From Deinandra increscens subsp. villosa (Eukaryota > Streptophyta > Magnoliopsida > Asterales > Asteraceae), in assembly GCA_039602395.1 (NCBI GenBank), contig JBCNJP010000003.1, positions 64,966,278 through 65,030,277 on the forward strand: 64,000 nt of DNA. Reading direction: 5' to 3'. The position numbers and the translations under genes were made by a program. The notes beneath the pieces were generated by a model that worked only from the letters and a program-made list of their open reading frames with translations, did no database searches and was not told where the DNA came from. Shown here one piece after another: positions 54,423-64,000 of the stretch (position 1 is its first letter; the number at the start of each line of letters is the position of its first letter).

Positions 54423-56946
54423 ATGTCCGATTTCCAAGCTTTTGTCGTGATGCAAAACACAATGCAAACATTGATTAATTTTGACAACAAAATTGGAACA
54501 AGCCAGAAAGTTCCCAAGTTGTTGAAGTTGGAGGATTATCAGAATTGGAAACAACGCTTTTCTGCTTGCATAAGCACGAATGATATCGATTTGTGGATTT
54601 CGATTCGAAAGCTTTACATGCACCCAACTGATCAAGGAGATTTCAAAGAAATTTACACTTTTGATGTTGCTGAAAGGAAAAGTTATGAGCTTAAACAAAA
54701 GGTTTTTGGTTATCTCACTATGGCTTTACCTACCGAGTTATTACATTAATTCAGCACTTGCAAGAAATTGAAACAATTGTGGGATTCTTTATCGTTAAGG
54801 TGTGAAGGTAATGATGAATACAAGAAGAGTCAACGAAAGGTGTTGAACAAAGAGTTTGACAACTTTCAACATTATGAAAATGAGAACATTACGGCTCTTG
54901 TATCAAGATTTTCACATCTTATCAGTGAATTGAAAATTGTTGGGATTGAAAAGACTGATGAAGAATTGAAAGAGAAGATTATGGAGGCTTTACCAGAAAA
55001 TGGGAAAACTATGTTTTGCTATTCACACATGATAAAGAATATTCTACATTATCATTTCATGAGCTCACTAGTAAACTTCATGCTCGGGAAATGGAAATGC
55101 TGAATTCAAATTAATTAACTATTAAATTGCAAAATCCAGAATTATATCATGGAGAGAATGCTGCAAGCATAAATGCTAAGGCTAAACCAAGTGGCCTTAG
55201 TTCTGCACCTACCACTGCTTTTATTGGAAATATGTCTGAAGCATCTGTTAATACTGCTTCAAGAGGTTGTAGTTTTACAATTCCAGAATCATCAAATCAA
55301 TGTGCATTTTTTATCAAATCTGTTAATGATTGTGTAAAATTGATTTCTGCTCTCATTACATCTTCTTTTGGGATGATTATCAATAATGTTAGCAATGCTC
55401 GACTTACTAAAAAAGATCTTGATGAAATTGATGATGATCAATTGAATGACATAGATATTGCCTGGAAATTGGTTATGTTAAATCAAAAGTCAAAGCGATA
55501 TTTTAAGAAAAATAGAAGAGAACATTTTGGATCAAACAGAAAGCTGGGATTTGATAAATCCAAGATAAAATGTTACAAATGTTCAAATCTTAGACATTTT
55601 GCGAGAGAATGTTAACAATCTCACATTTACAAATCTGATTCAAAAGCTACTAGTGGTTCTTAACTTTCATCGAGTAATTCACATACTACAGCATTGACTG
55701 CTTAGAATGATAAAAATTATAATTGGGGAAAAGTCTTTTGTGATAAATCAGCTTTGATTGTCACACATGAGCAAGATGAGTATTATTCTGATTCAAGTTC
55801 GTATGAAGCTGCTGAAAATGAAAAATTCGAGTCTAAGATTGAGAGTTTGTTAAAAGAAAATGAGAGGTTATTGAAAGAAAATGATTCGTTGGAAAAGGAG
55901 GTTAAAATGATTACCGAAGTTCTTCAACTGGTAAAGAGAGATTTGGAGATATCTAAAAAGAATGAAAAGGATTATGAAGAAATGCTAAGTTGATTAAGAA
56001 AAGGAGGAATTGATTAAAGAAGTTCAGAATTGGAAGGATGAAGCAGAAGATGTTGTAAATGACTTTCAGAATTTATTTGATAAATAAAAAATTAAGCTAG
56101 ATATGCTTACCAAAACTTCTGATGAGTATGCTGCTAAACTTGAGGCTTATCAGGTAAATAAAGCTTAATTCACTCTTAAAGTGAAAGAAAGCATCTAGTA
56201 GTACTTTGTTGACTAGTTTGAATTATTTAATGGAAGCTATTGGATGAAAAGAGAGAGTTAGTGAGTATGAATAAAGTGCAAGCTACCAATCTTGAAATTC
56301 AAAAAAGAAATGAAGATAAATGGAAGAAAGAATTGTTTGCTGAGCTTGATAACCTTCGATTGCAAAAATTTGAAACTCACAAAGTCGCTAAGAGGTTAAT
56401 AACTACCGAGAAGGAATTGGCTGAAGCACAACAAAAGATTTCAGATTTGAAAATCCAAGTAACTGGTGCAAATCGTCTGTTGAATAATGTCACCAATTCA
56501 CAATCCTTCACAAGTTTCTTAGCCAATGATGAAAATTTTGAAAAGATGTTTGATAAAAAAGCTTCACCCCTGCTAGTATCAAAGAAGTTGTTAATGAAGT
56601 GAAGGAAAAAGTTGAAGATTGTGATTATTCTAAGTTTTCTTCATCGAATTTAGAAGAAGAGAAGATTGAGAAGAAGAAAAATAATAATAAGGGTAAAAAG
56701 ATTGAGAAGAATTCTGAAGTTCCTCAAGTTCCACAATTTGTGTCTAGTTCAACGTCGACAGAAACCAAAAAGTCAACGACTTCTAGTGAGAAAATTCATT
56801 CTCAACCTGATTTTGATGAGATAATTTTCTTTGAACAAAAGAATGTGAAAGAAGTTAAATCTGAATTTTCTCGTTTGTCGAAGAACGGGCATAAGTCATC
56901 AAGTTCAGAGAAAAAGATTTATGGAACGAATGTTGGTTTGGGATAT
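54423..56946 (+). pseudogene. gag: Element K gag (UBN2-type), frameshifted and cut by L
   Basis: It starts MSDFQAFVVMQNTMQ. The UBN2-type domain shows GTSQKVPKLLKLEDYQNW, DLWISIRKLYMHPTDQ, GYLTMALPTELLH, a stop, WDSLSLRCEGNDEYKKSQ and NITALVSRFSHLISELKIVG. A frameshift lies near 54995. Text resumes after a TAA at 55112 (ELYHGENAASINAK) through the CCHC knuckle CYKCSNLRHFAREC (55571-55612, intact Cys/His ligands), then a stop. The coiled-coil part (LLKENERLLKENDSLEKEV at 55840-55910; KRELVSMNKVQATNLEIQK from 56250) and the basic KKKNNNKGKKIEK segment follow, up to NVGLGY at the L insertion. It is co-linear with B gag. Confidence 0.87.
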
Positions 56947-57522
56947 TGTAACACCCCCCTCCGCCACCCCCTGCCAGGTGCGGGGGAGGGTGTGGGACCG
57001 GCTGTCCGTATCAGTTCACTAGGCACCAACAACAGAATAAAACATACAACAAACACGGACGTCCAGTCCACACAGAGAAACCTTAGATCGACTCTGACCG
57101 AGGATGCACTAAGCACCTCATAGACGACCTAATGGAATCGGTAGTCCCGGATAGACCTAGGACTGAACAAACAAATGATACATATATTAAGGAATTGTAG
57201 TCATAACATGCACTGATCAACATACGTACATCAGTTAAATTGTACAAGCTCAAAACAGATAGCCACAGCCAGTACCCCAACGTTCATGTACAAATACATC
57301 ATCACCTGCACACACTTACCTGCAACATAAGTCAACACAGAGTCAACAACAGACGTTGTTGGTGAGTCTTAACTACCATCATCACATTAATAGTTTTCAA
57401 ATACATATGCATGTTATGCAATATCAGATCGCACCCAAGGTCAACACTCAAATACTCTACGGGCACGTTGCGCGTAGCCGTACACCCTCTGCGAGTAGAT
57501 TTTAATTTCAACATATAAGTAC

Positions 57523-58022
57523 NNNNNNNNNNNNNNNNNNNNNNNNNNNNNNNNNNNNNNNNNNNNNNNNNNNNNNNNNNNNNNNNNNNNNNNNNNNNNN
57601 NNNNNNNNNNNNNNNNNNNNNNNNNNNNNNNNNNNNNNNNNNNNNNNNNNNNNNNNNNNNNNNNNNNNNNNNNNNNNNNNNNNNNNNNNNNNNNNNNNNN
57701 NNNNNNNNNNNNNNNNNNNNNNNNNNNNNNNNNNNNNNNNNNNNNNNNNNNNNNNNNNNNNNNNNNNNNNNNNNNNNNNNNNNNNNNNNNNNNNNNNNNN
57801 NNNNNNNNNNNNNNNNNNNNNNNNNNNNNNNNNNNNNNNNNNNNNNNNNNNNNNNNNNNNNNNNNNNNNNNNNNNNNNNNNNNNNNNNNNNNNNNNNNNN
57901 NNNNNNNNNNNNNNNNNNNNNNNNNNNNNNNNNNNNNNNNNNNNNNNNNNNNNNNNNNNNNNNNNNNNNNNNNNNNNNNNNNNNNNNNNNNNNNNNNNNN
58001 NNNNNNNNNNNNNNNNNNNNNN
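57523..58022. other. Assembly gap (500 N)
   Basis: Exactly 500 Ns, a conventional placeholder for unknown length, located inside the left LTR of element L. The visible spacing between LTR starts (3.5 kb) is too short to hold a full LTR of more than 3.5 kb plus the interior, so real sequence is missing. Confidence 0.97.
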
Positions 58023-60470
58023 ATGTATTCTTGCCATACTAGTGGTAACTTTCCCACCTTTACTTGGCAGCTCAATCTATTTATTATATCTCAGACTTGA
58101 CATAAACGGGAGCATGCCAATCATCATAAACATGTGGTCTCCATGCCTAACCTCCACACTTTCTGATTCAGGTGCCATAAACCATTATGCCTAAGGTGTT
58201 TATATATAGGGCTTACCGCAGCTATCCCACCACACCTCGGACATGATGATAAATGCACCATTACCTAATATGTTCACGTTCTCATACACAAGTTGTAACC
58301 TTTGGGTCGCTGCCCTTTGGTAGCATATAATCAATACTCGCGTATTTTAAACACATGGCTATTCTCGTATATTTTAGTATGTCCACCGTCCTTACCTGGC
58401 ATTATATAACTCTATACATCGCCACCAACATATGGTTACAGCAAAAACCTGTCTTTACCATTCCTGGTAATGTTCAAAACATCTGTCATCCTTAGGTCAC
58501 ACTTTGTAGTAATTTTACTACTAGACCTTGCTATCTCGCACCACGACTCCTTCTCGAAATCATTGAACGAACTGACATCAAAATGTCTTTCATAAAATTA
58601 AATCTATCATGACAGTCGCTGTCAAGTTCCTTAAACCCTGTTGGCTTAAGCAATAGATTTAAACAATACATTTAAAAAGAAGAATTCTAATTACGGACAA
58701 TCCACGTCTCCGTCGAGAAGACTAGCCGTATGGTTCTTTACTAACCAATTAGCTCCAGGATTTCATCCGGATTTAGAATACAAGCACACATATCATATAA
58801 ACGCACGAAGTTAATGTCACAACTCAACGCCTGAGATCACGTGACAATTACTTGTGTGATAATTCTCCACGAAAATCGAGACACTTACTTGTCTCAGCTT
58901 CCAAGACTTTGCACTTCAACTATTACTCACACAAGTACGGAGACGGTACGAATCAAAATACCATACCTTAGGATAAACGCAGAGTGCTCTCACCAATGAT
59001 GTCACCTCTGCCGAATCAAATTAATAAGGTCATCCACAAATGGTCATGCGATTACTGGAAATCCCATTAGCTACACAAGGCTGATGGCACAAAGTGATCA
59101 GATCACGAGTCAGATATGATCTGAAGTAACAACTTTACACAAGAGAGATTTCAAAATGATCACTAGTACATATAATGTCGTCCGCGTCGTAAGGAGAGGT
59201 AAGGAAGAATAAGAAGAATTTGCCGTCATCTGCTGTTGCTTCATATCTTGTCGTCGTTTGAATGAATTGTTGTCTCCTTTGCTTCGCCATGTTGAATAGT
59301 AATAATTAGCATCGTCGTGTCGTCGTTGGTAGTTGTCGTTCGTTGAGCTCCGCTTTGTCTTGAAAATCTTCATTAAGTCCACCTTAATCATTTTGGTCTT
59401 CAGTTGCAATCCACTTCATCTAACTACTCCCAGCCCATGAAGGCGAGAGTGCCTAGTTAGATAACTCCGATCATATGACGTGTCTTCACTCCTTTGTCTA
59501 CAATCTTTCTGGCAATAACTTTCGATATCGATTGAAGAGATAACCAAAATACTACATTATCAAGTAACATAGGTAATATTGAATAGGCAATAAAATATGC
59601 ATTTATGACGTGGAACCAGTTTCCTTTTACGTTTCACGATGTCTCAAGGAACACGTTTATCAGAGTTGGGGTACTCTTCAAGTCTCCCGGAATATCACAT
59701 CGGGAGCACACAGAATCAGAATCAGTGCAGTATTATGACTACGAGTAGAAATCGAAAACACACGGAATCCTAAATGAATCCTATCCTGTAGGCAAATGCT
59801 TAGACTCCTAAGTTTCCTCGATCTAGGTACATCAAAAATCCGTACACAAATAAACTTGGAGAAAACAATATGACAAAAGGAAGAAATCCAAGGGAAATGA
59901 AATCAACACGAATCAAATGAACGGACGTTTCAAGATGAAGAATTAGCATAGGATTTAACCAAGGTAATACCGATGCACACTTAGAGTACCGTACCCTAAT
60001 TCACACAAAGGACAATGTGTCCTATTACACTTTTGCATACAAAAGAAAAATAGAATACTTGGACACCAAATGGGAAGACTATCAGCATCCATGTGTCTGC
60101 TAGGGTTCGTCAAGTCTCGGTGTACCTGTGGGTAGCAATGGCAGTCTGTAGCATGTAACTACTACTGACCTTACACTTTACCTTTGATATCTCCCTAACA
60201 CACAAACTTCCACCTAAGCCAGGCACTTAAACAAAATGAGATGACTATCAGCATTCATATGCCTACTAGGGTTTGCCGAGTCTTAGTGCACCTGTGGGTA
60301 GAAATGTCAGTTTGCAACGCTGAAACTACCACCGACCTTGCACTAAACCTCGACTACTCCCTAATACACAGACTTCCGCCTAAGTCCTAGACTTAGCACC
60401 ATGCTTAGTCCCAGAGTCCTTACAGGCTCAAGCTTAGGGGTTCTAAGAGACTCCAATCTGCTGGAACCTT
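58023..60470 (-). other. Element L interior or residual LTR, non-coding
   Basis: No ORF with recognisable similarity on either strand. It includes a two-copy tandem repeat at about 60069-60400. Confidence 0.5.
60069..60400. repeat. Two-copy tandem repeat, period about 166 bp
   Basis: GACTATCAGCAT starts at 60077 and 60243. The two copies share GTGCACCTGTGGGTAG-type text with many substitutions, so the duplication is old. Confidence 0.75.
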
Positions 60471-60472
60471 TG

Positions 60473-60484
60473 GCTCTCATACCA
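60473..60484 (-). other. Element L primer binding site
   Basis: On the minus strand TGGTATGAGAGC differs by one base from the iMet-type PBS and lies 3 bases from the LTR. Confidence 0.6.
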
Positions 60485-62025
60485 ACCTGTAACACCCCCC
60501 TCCGCCGCCCCCTGCTAGGTGCGGGGGAGGGTGTGGGACCGGCTGTCCGTATCAGTTCACTAGGCTACAACAACAAAATAAAACATACAACAAACACGGA
60601 CGTCCAGTCCACACAGAGAAACCTTAGATCGACTCTGACCGAGGATGCACTAAGCACCTCATAGACGACCTAATGGAATCGGTAGTCCCGGATAGACCTA
60701 GGACTGAACAAACAAATGATACATATATCAAGGAATTGTAGTCATAACATGCACTGAACAACATACGTACATCAGTTAAATTGTACAAGCTCAAAACAGA
60801 TAGCCACAGCCAGTACCCCAACGTTCATGTACAAATACATCATCACCTGCACACACTTACCTGCAACATAAGTCAACACAGAGTCAACAACAGACATTGT
60901 TGGTGAGTCTTAACTACCATCATCACATTAACAGTTTTCAAATACATATGCCTGTTATGCAATATCAGATCGCACCCAAGGTCAACACTCAGATACTCTA
61001 CGGGCACGTTGCGCGTAGCCGTACACCCTCTGCGAGTAGATTTTAATTTCAACATATAAGTACATATTCCCCCTAATAAATTAATATTAGAGGATCCGGG
61101 TGAATATGGATCGTTCAACTATAACGGCCGCTATAATCCCTTATAGGCCTAGTGGTCTCAACCTTAATGACCCGAAAGTCTCTAGTGACCCACATAGGGC
61201 ATTCTGACTCACAGTGTTCGACAAGATATTCATAACAAATATAACAGATATATCAGAACAGAAGTATTATATCAAACAGTTAAATAACATGAGGGAAGTC
61301 AGAGGACTCACAGATCTTCAGAATACAAAGTCATACGGATAGGATTGCGTACAATCCACAGATGTCACAGATGCAATGCCTAGACAAAGCTTAACGTCAT
61401 GTTAAGTTTGGAGAATCCACTGACCTAAACAAGTATAGGTACACTTAAATTTAACACAGTAATAATACTGGTTAGGCTCGGTTGTGCTCCGTGCCTTAAA
61501 CGATACGATACGTCCGTAGGTTGAGGTCCCAATACAATCGGATGTCCCAATACAGTCGTATGGCCTAAACCCGGTTACGATCGTAATTTATCTGTCAATC
61601 TCTAATTACCCGTTCCTGCCGAACACAGTCGTATGCCTTTAGTGATATTACGGTCGTGTGGCCTGTTTGACAGATTATCTAATTTAAACTATATCACTCG
61701 AGTCTCGATCGGGTTATGTTTTATAATACTTCAAATGTTATATAAAATTATAACTTATGTATATATCAATCTATTTATGATTTACATAAAATCATGACTT
61801 TTAGATATAGGTTTCACATAAAATCATAGTTTTTTATGCCTAAGTCTACCCGTTTATATTTCACATAAAATCATAGGTTTATATATTTATCCGACTTATT
61901 ACTCACGTGAAATCATAACTTTTGTTAGCAGAAAGACATGCCTTTATTTATATAAACTTACATAAAATGATAAAGTTATTAATTATGATCCTATGGTCTT
62001 ATTAACCTCAAATTATAATCCAAAG

Positions 62026-62030
<5 letters not shown>

Positions 62031-62084
<54 letters not shown>
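62031..62084. repeat. (TA)n microsatellite 1
   Basis: About 54 bp of uninterrupted TA, directly left of the MITE. Confidence 0.95.
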
Positions 62085-62088
<4 letters not shown>

Positions 62089-62261
62089 TAGGTTCAAATG
62101 AGAACTTTTTATTTTGAGAACTTTTGAGAACTAAATCTCAACCACAAATTTCAGGGGGGACCACTACAATTCATGGGAGGGGGTATACATGTAATAAACA
62201 TGTGGCTCAAATTAGTTCTTTTTAATTCTCAAACCAAATTGGTTCTCAAATGATCCTCTCC
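62085..62261. mobile_element. Small MITE-like element embedded in TA microsatellite
   Basis: 177 bp with imperfect terminal inverted repeats (GGGTTAGGTTCAAATGAGAAC and, reversed, GGGAGAGGATCATTTGAGAA). It is bordered on both sides by TA repeats, the layout of MITEs that target (TA)n. No coding capacity. Confidence 0.7.
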
Positions 62262-62263
62262 CT

Positions 62264-62312
<49 letters not shown>
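62262..62312. repeat. (TA)n microsatellite 2
   Basis: About 50 bp, directly right of the MITE; probably the other half of microsatellite 1. Confidence 0.93.
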
Positions 62313-62314
<2 letters not shown>

Positions 62315-62430
62315 CCAATTCATCAAAATCGGGAGATATATCTTTATGAGGCTTCGTATCCTTGATGGGTTTTATATTTATAAAACGTTTTTAGAGTTTT
62401 TATAATATTATGTCCTACATGTATATATAC

Positions 62431-62432
<2 letters not shown>

Positions 62433-62506
<74 letters not shown>
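62433..62506. repeat. (AT)n microsatellite 3
   Basis: About 74 bp of uninterrupted AT. Confidence 0.95.
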
Positions 62507-62509
<3 letters not shown>

Positions 62510-64000
62510 TGTATGTCCACCTTTTACTAAAAGCAATAGTATTATGTTACATAAAATTGTCATAAACTTTAAGTATATATTTTGGTTATTATTATAGTTT
62601 TAGTAACAATGATACTTTCATATACAAGATTCGTTCCTCACACGACGTATACGATACTACTAAAGTAATAGCAAGATAGCGAACATGGTTATACCTCCGG
62701 TCGGTACGCAGACTTGAACCCGGTTAACCGAAAATGCAAAACATATCCGAATTTGACGTGCGAATAACCCATTTCAAGTAGAATTTCGCCACGAACAATA
62801 ATCCATGCTCGGTTTCCAGATTTTACCTCGTTTGACCCTTAAAAAACGTTGGCCAGATTCGTCACGGGTTTGACCCGGTTGACTTTCTTTGACTTTCTGG
62901 ACCCGACATCAAAAATAATGAATAAGTAGTCTATCCCGCAAGATTTTTCGTCACGAACAATACTGTAAGCTCGGTTTTTAAATTTGATATCGTTTGACCA
63001 TCCAAATCTGTTGACCAGATTGTTTACCCGAGTCGACTCAGTTGACTCGGTACCGAGTTAACTCAAATCTGTCACAACTCATATCCAAACACTCCCATTG
63101 ACATTTCTAGCCCAAACACTACTTCATCATCACCATAAGCTACTGTTCCGGCGGCCAGAGGCCATGGCCGCCGCCGGATTTCCGTCCCCCAGTCGAGAAT
63201 CACCACCCAAATCATCATCAAAGACCACAGATCTACACATGCATGTCGAAATCGGAGGTTTTAGGATAATTATAAACTGGAAAAACTAAAGATGCGAGAG
63301 GTAAAAACCCTTACCGTCGCTGGAGGAGCAGAATACGGCAGCGCCACCGCCGTTGGGTTGCCGGGCCGTTCGGACGACACGCCGCCGCCACTAAGCGGCG
63401 GAACCCTAGCCGCCACGCGGCTTTCGCCGCCCTTCTGTTGCCGTTCGGGACAAGAAAACCCTCGGGAACTGAGGTCGTGGGAGGAGGAAGGGAGGAGGTC
63501 GGCTGGAAACCACGACCTCTGCCGTCGCTGGGCTCATCGGAGAGCGGCTGCCGCCGCACCGGAAGAGAGGAGCAGTGCCGCTGCTGTTGCTCGCGTCAGA
63601 GAGAGGGACAGAGTCGGGCAGGGAGGGAAAGCATCGAGAGGTTTGATGGAGGTCGCCGGCGTCGACCACCGGAGCGCCTCCGTGCGCCGCCTGAGAAGTC
63701 ACCGGATTCGGTGGCCGGAAAAACGGGGAAGGGGAACCCCCTGGTGGCTGCTGTTCTCTCTCGTACGCACACTTGTGAGTGTTTGATGTTTTTGTTTAAA
63801 TGAAACAAAATGGGTTTAATAACCCATTTATACTAGATAAGATTTGAGTGGTTCACAACCAAACGATCAGTCATATACCGCGATAACTGACACGTTAAAC
63901 TATTAAACATCACGTAAATTATTCATAATAAATCGCGAGTGACTGAAATATTATAATAGCCTCTTAAATAGTCTCAGAATACTTAATTCGTCAAATTAAA

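Larger units (their letters stand above)
53555..56946 (+). mobile_element. Element K: copia-related element of the B family, 5' part only
   Basis: Plus strand: LTR, PBS (TGGTATCAGAGT at 53918-53929), GTTCGG-rich leader (53930-54422) and gag (54423-56946), cut by element L in the late gag. The rest presumably lies beyond the window. Whether K carries pol cannot be seen. Confidence 0.87.
56947..64000 (-). mobile_element. Element L: long-LTR gypsy-like retrotransposon, inserted in K gag, running off the window
   Basis: Two direct copies of a sequence starting TGTAACACCCCCC begin at 56947 and 60488. Over the 576 bases visible in both (56947-57522 and 60488-61063) there are about 11 substitutions and no net indel. 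In minus orientation an iMet-like PBS TGGTATGAGAGC (one mismatch) at 60473-60484 lies 3 bases below the right copy, so the right copy is the 5' LTR. It extends to at least 64000. The left LTR is lost in the N gap. No coding domain is recognised in 58023-60470. Confidence 0.7.
60488..64000 (-). repeat. Element L 5' LTR (partial)
   Basis: Non-coding, over 3.5 kb. It contains three TA microsatellites, a MITE and a GC-rich block (63100-63780) similar in placement to the GC-richer block of solo LTR C. On the minus strand the GC-rich block has a splice-donor-like CGACGGTAAGG at about 63312-63322, so it may be the transcribed leader. Confidence 0.6.

Noticed and set aside
57332..58075. Long ORFs running through the N gap
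   Set aside because: They consist mostly of unknown residues created by Ns.
63098..63803. GC-rich overlapping ORFs on both strands (for example around MAAAGFPSPSRESPP) as a host gene or first exon
   Set aside because: Several frames are open only because of GC content, no domain is recognisable, and the block sits inside the LTR of element L, like the GC-rich leader of solo LTR C.
1..64000. CRISPR array, bacterial operons or phage functions
   Set aside because: No spacer-repeat arrays; all coding text is plant retroelement type, in eukaryotic context.

Overview
This is eukaryotic nuclear DNA from a plant, most likely a eudicot. The sequence itself shows plant LTR-retrotransposon families (Ty1/copia Sirevirus-type, Ty3/gypsy Tat-type and Athila-type, and a long LTR that looks chromoviral), plant L1-type LINEs with DUF4283-like and zf-RVT domains, a Tourist-like MITE and AT microsatellites. 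I place it among asterids, perhaps Asteraceae, only because the Sirevirus third ORF and the LINE ORF1 resemble ones I know from that group. I see no convincing host gene. Essentially everything is transposable-element DNA, mostly broken by stops and frameshifts. There is one 500-N assembly gap at 57523-58022.

Nest 1 (1-35.6 kb) can be read layer by layer from target-site duplications (TSDs). The outermost layer is an Athila-like gypsy element E (minus strand): gag at 26600-29567, a degenerate PBS near 29.8 kb, and a probable 5' LTR from 29832 that is itself split by LINE1 (30513-34966). E is interrupted by F (26829-29112, TSD TTTAT), a 2.28-kb LTR element without genes, and by A, a Tat-type gypsy element (minus strand, 1 to about 26.6 kb). 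A's reverse transcriptase is split by B (561-22822, TSD CATTC), a copia-related element that carries gag but no pol. B contains C (17172-20496, TSD AAAGT), a 3.3-kb solo LTR, and D (1654-14456, TSD TAGTA), a structurally complete Sirevirus of 12.8 kb with gag, pol and a large third ORF. Depth is therefore E > A > B > (C, D).

Nest 2 (36.7-49.5 kb): the 5' end of a copia-like gag element G (minus strand) abuts a second LINE (38262-49545). That LINE is split by H (38770-47570, TSD ATGGT), an Athila-like gypsy element with a long gag-protease ORF but no reverse transcriptase or integrase. H's left LTR carries a 189-bp Tourist-like MITE that is absent from its right LTR.

Nest 3 (about 50.5-64 kb): J, a second gag-only relative of B (minus strand), is cut by K, a plus-strand member of the same gag family. 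K is cut by L, a long-LTR gypsy-like element whose two LTR starts lie at 56947 and 60488 and which runs off the window; its LTR holds TA microsatellites and another MITE.

How the parts fit: D, A and the LINEs descend from elements encoding their own replication enzymes. B, J, F and H lack those enzymes and presumably moved in trans. The most interesting unexplained signals are non-coding. B and J share a 3' region with three tandem hairpin modules whose closing stems differ in sequence but stay complementary. Several unrelated LTR families also carry dense, family-specific palindromic microrepeats in their LTRs and leaders (GTTCGG, GCGGACCA, GTACCA, TTCAAGCGGAA, GCGTATCGC, AACCGG).
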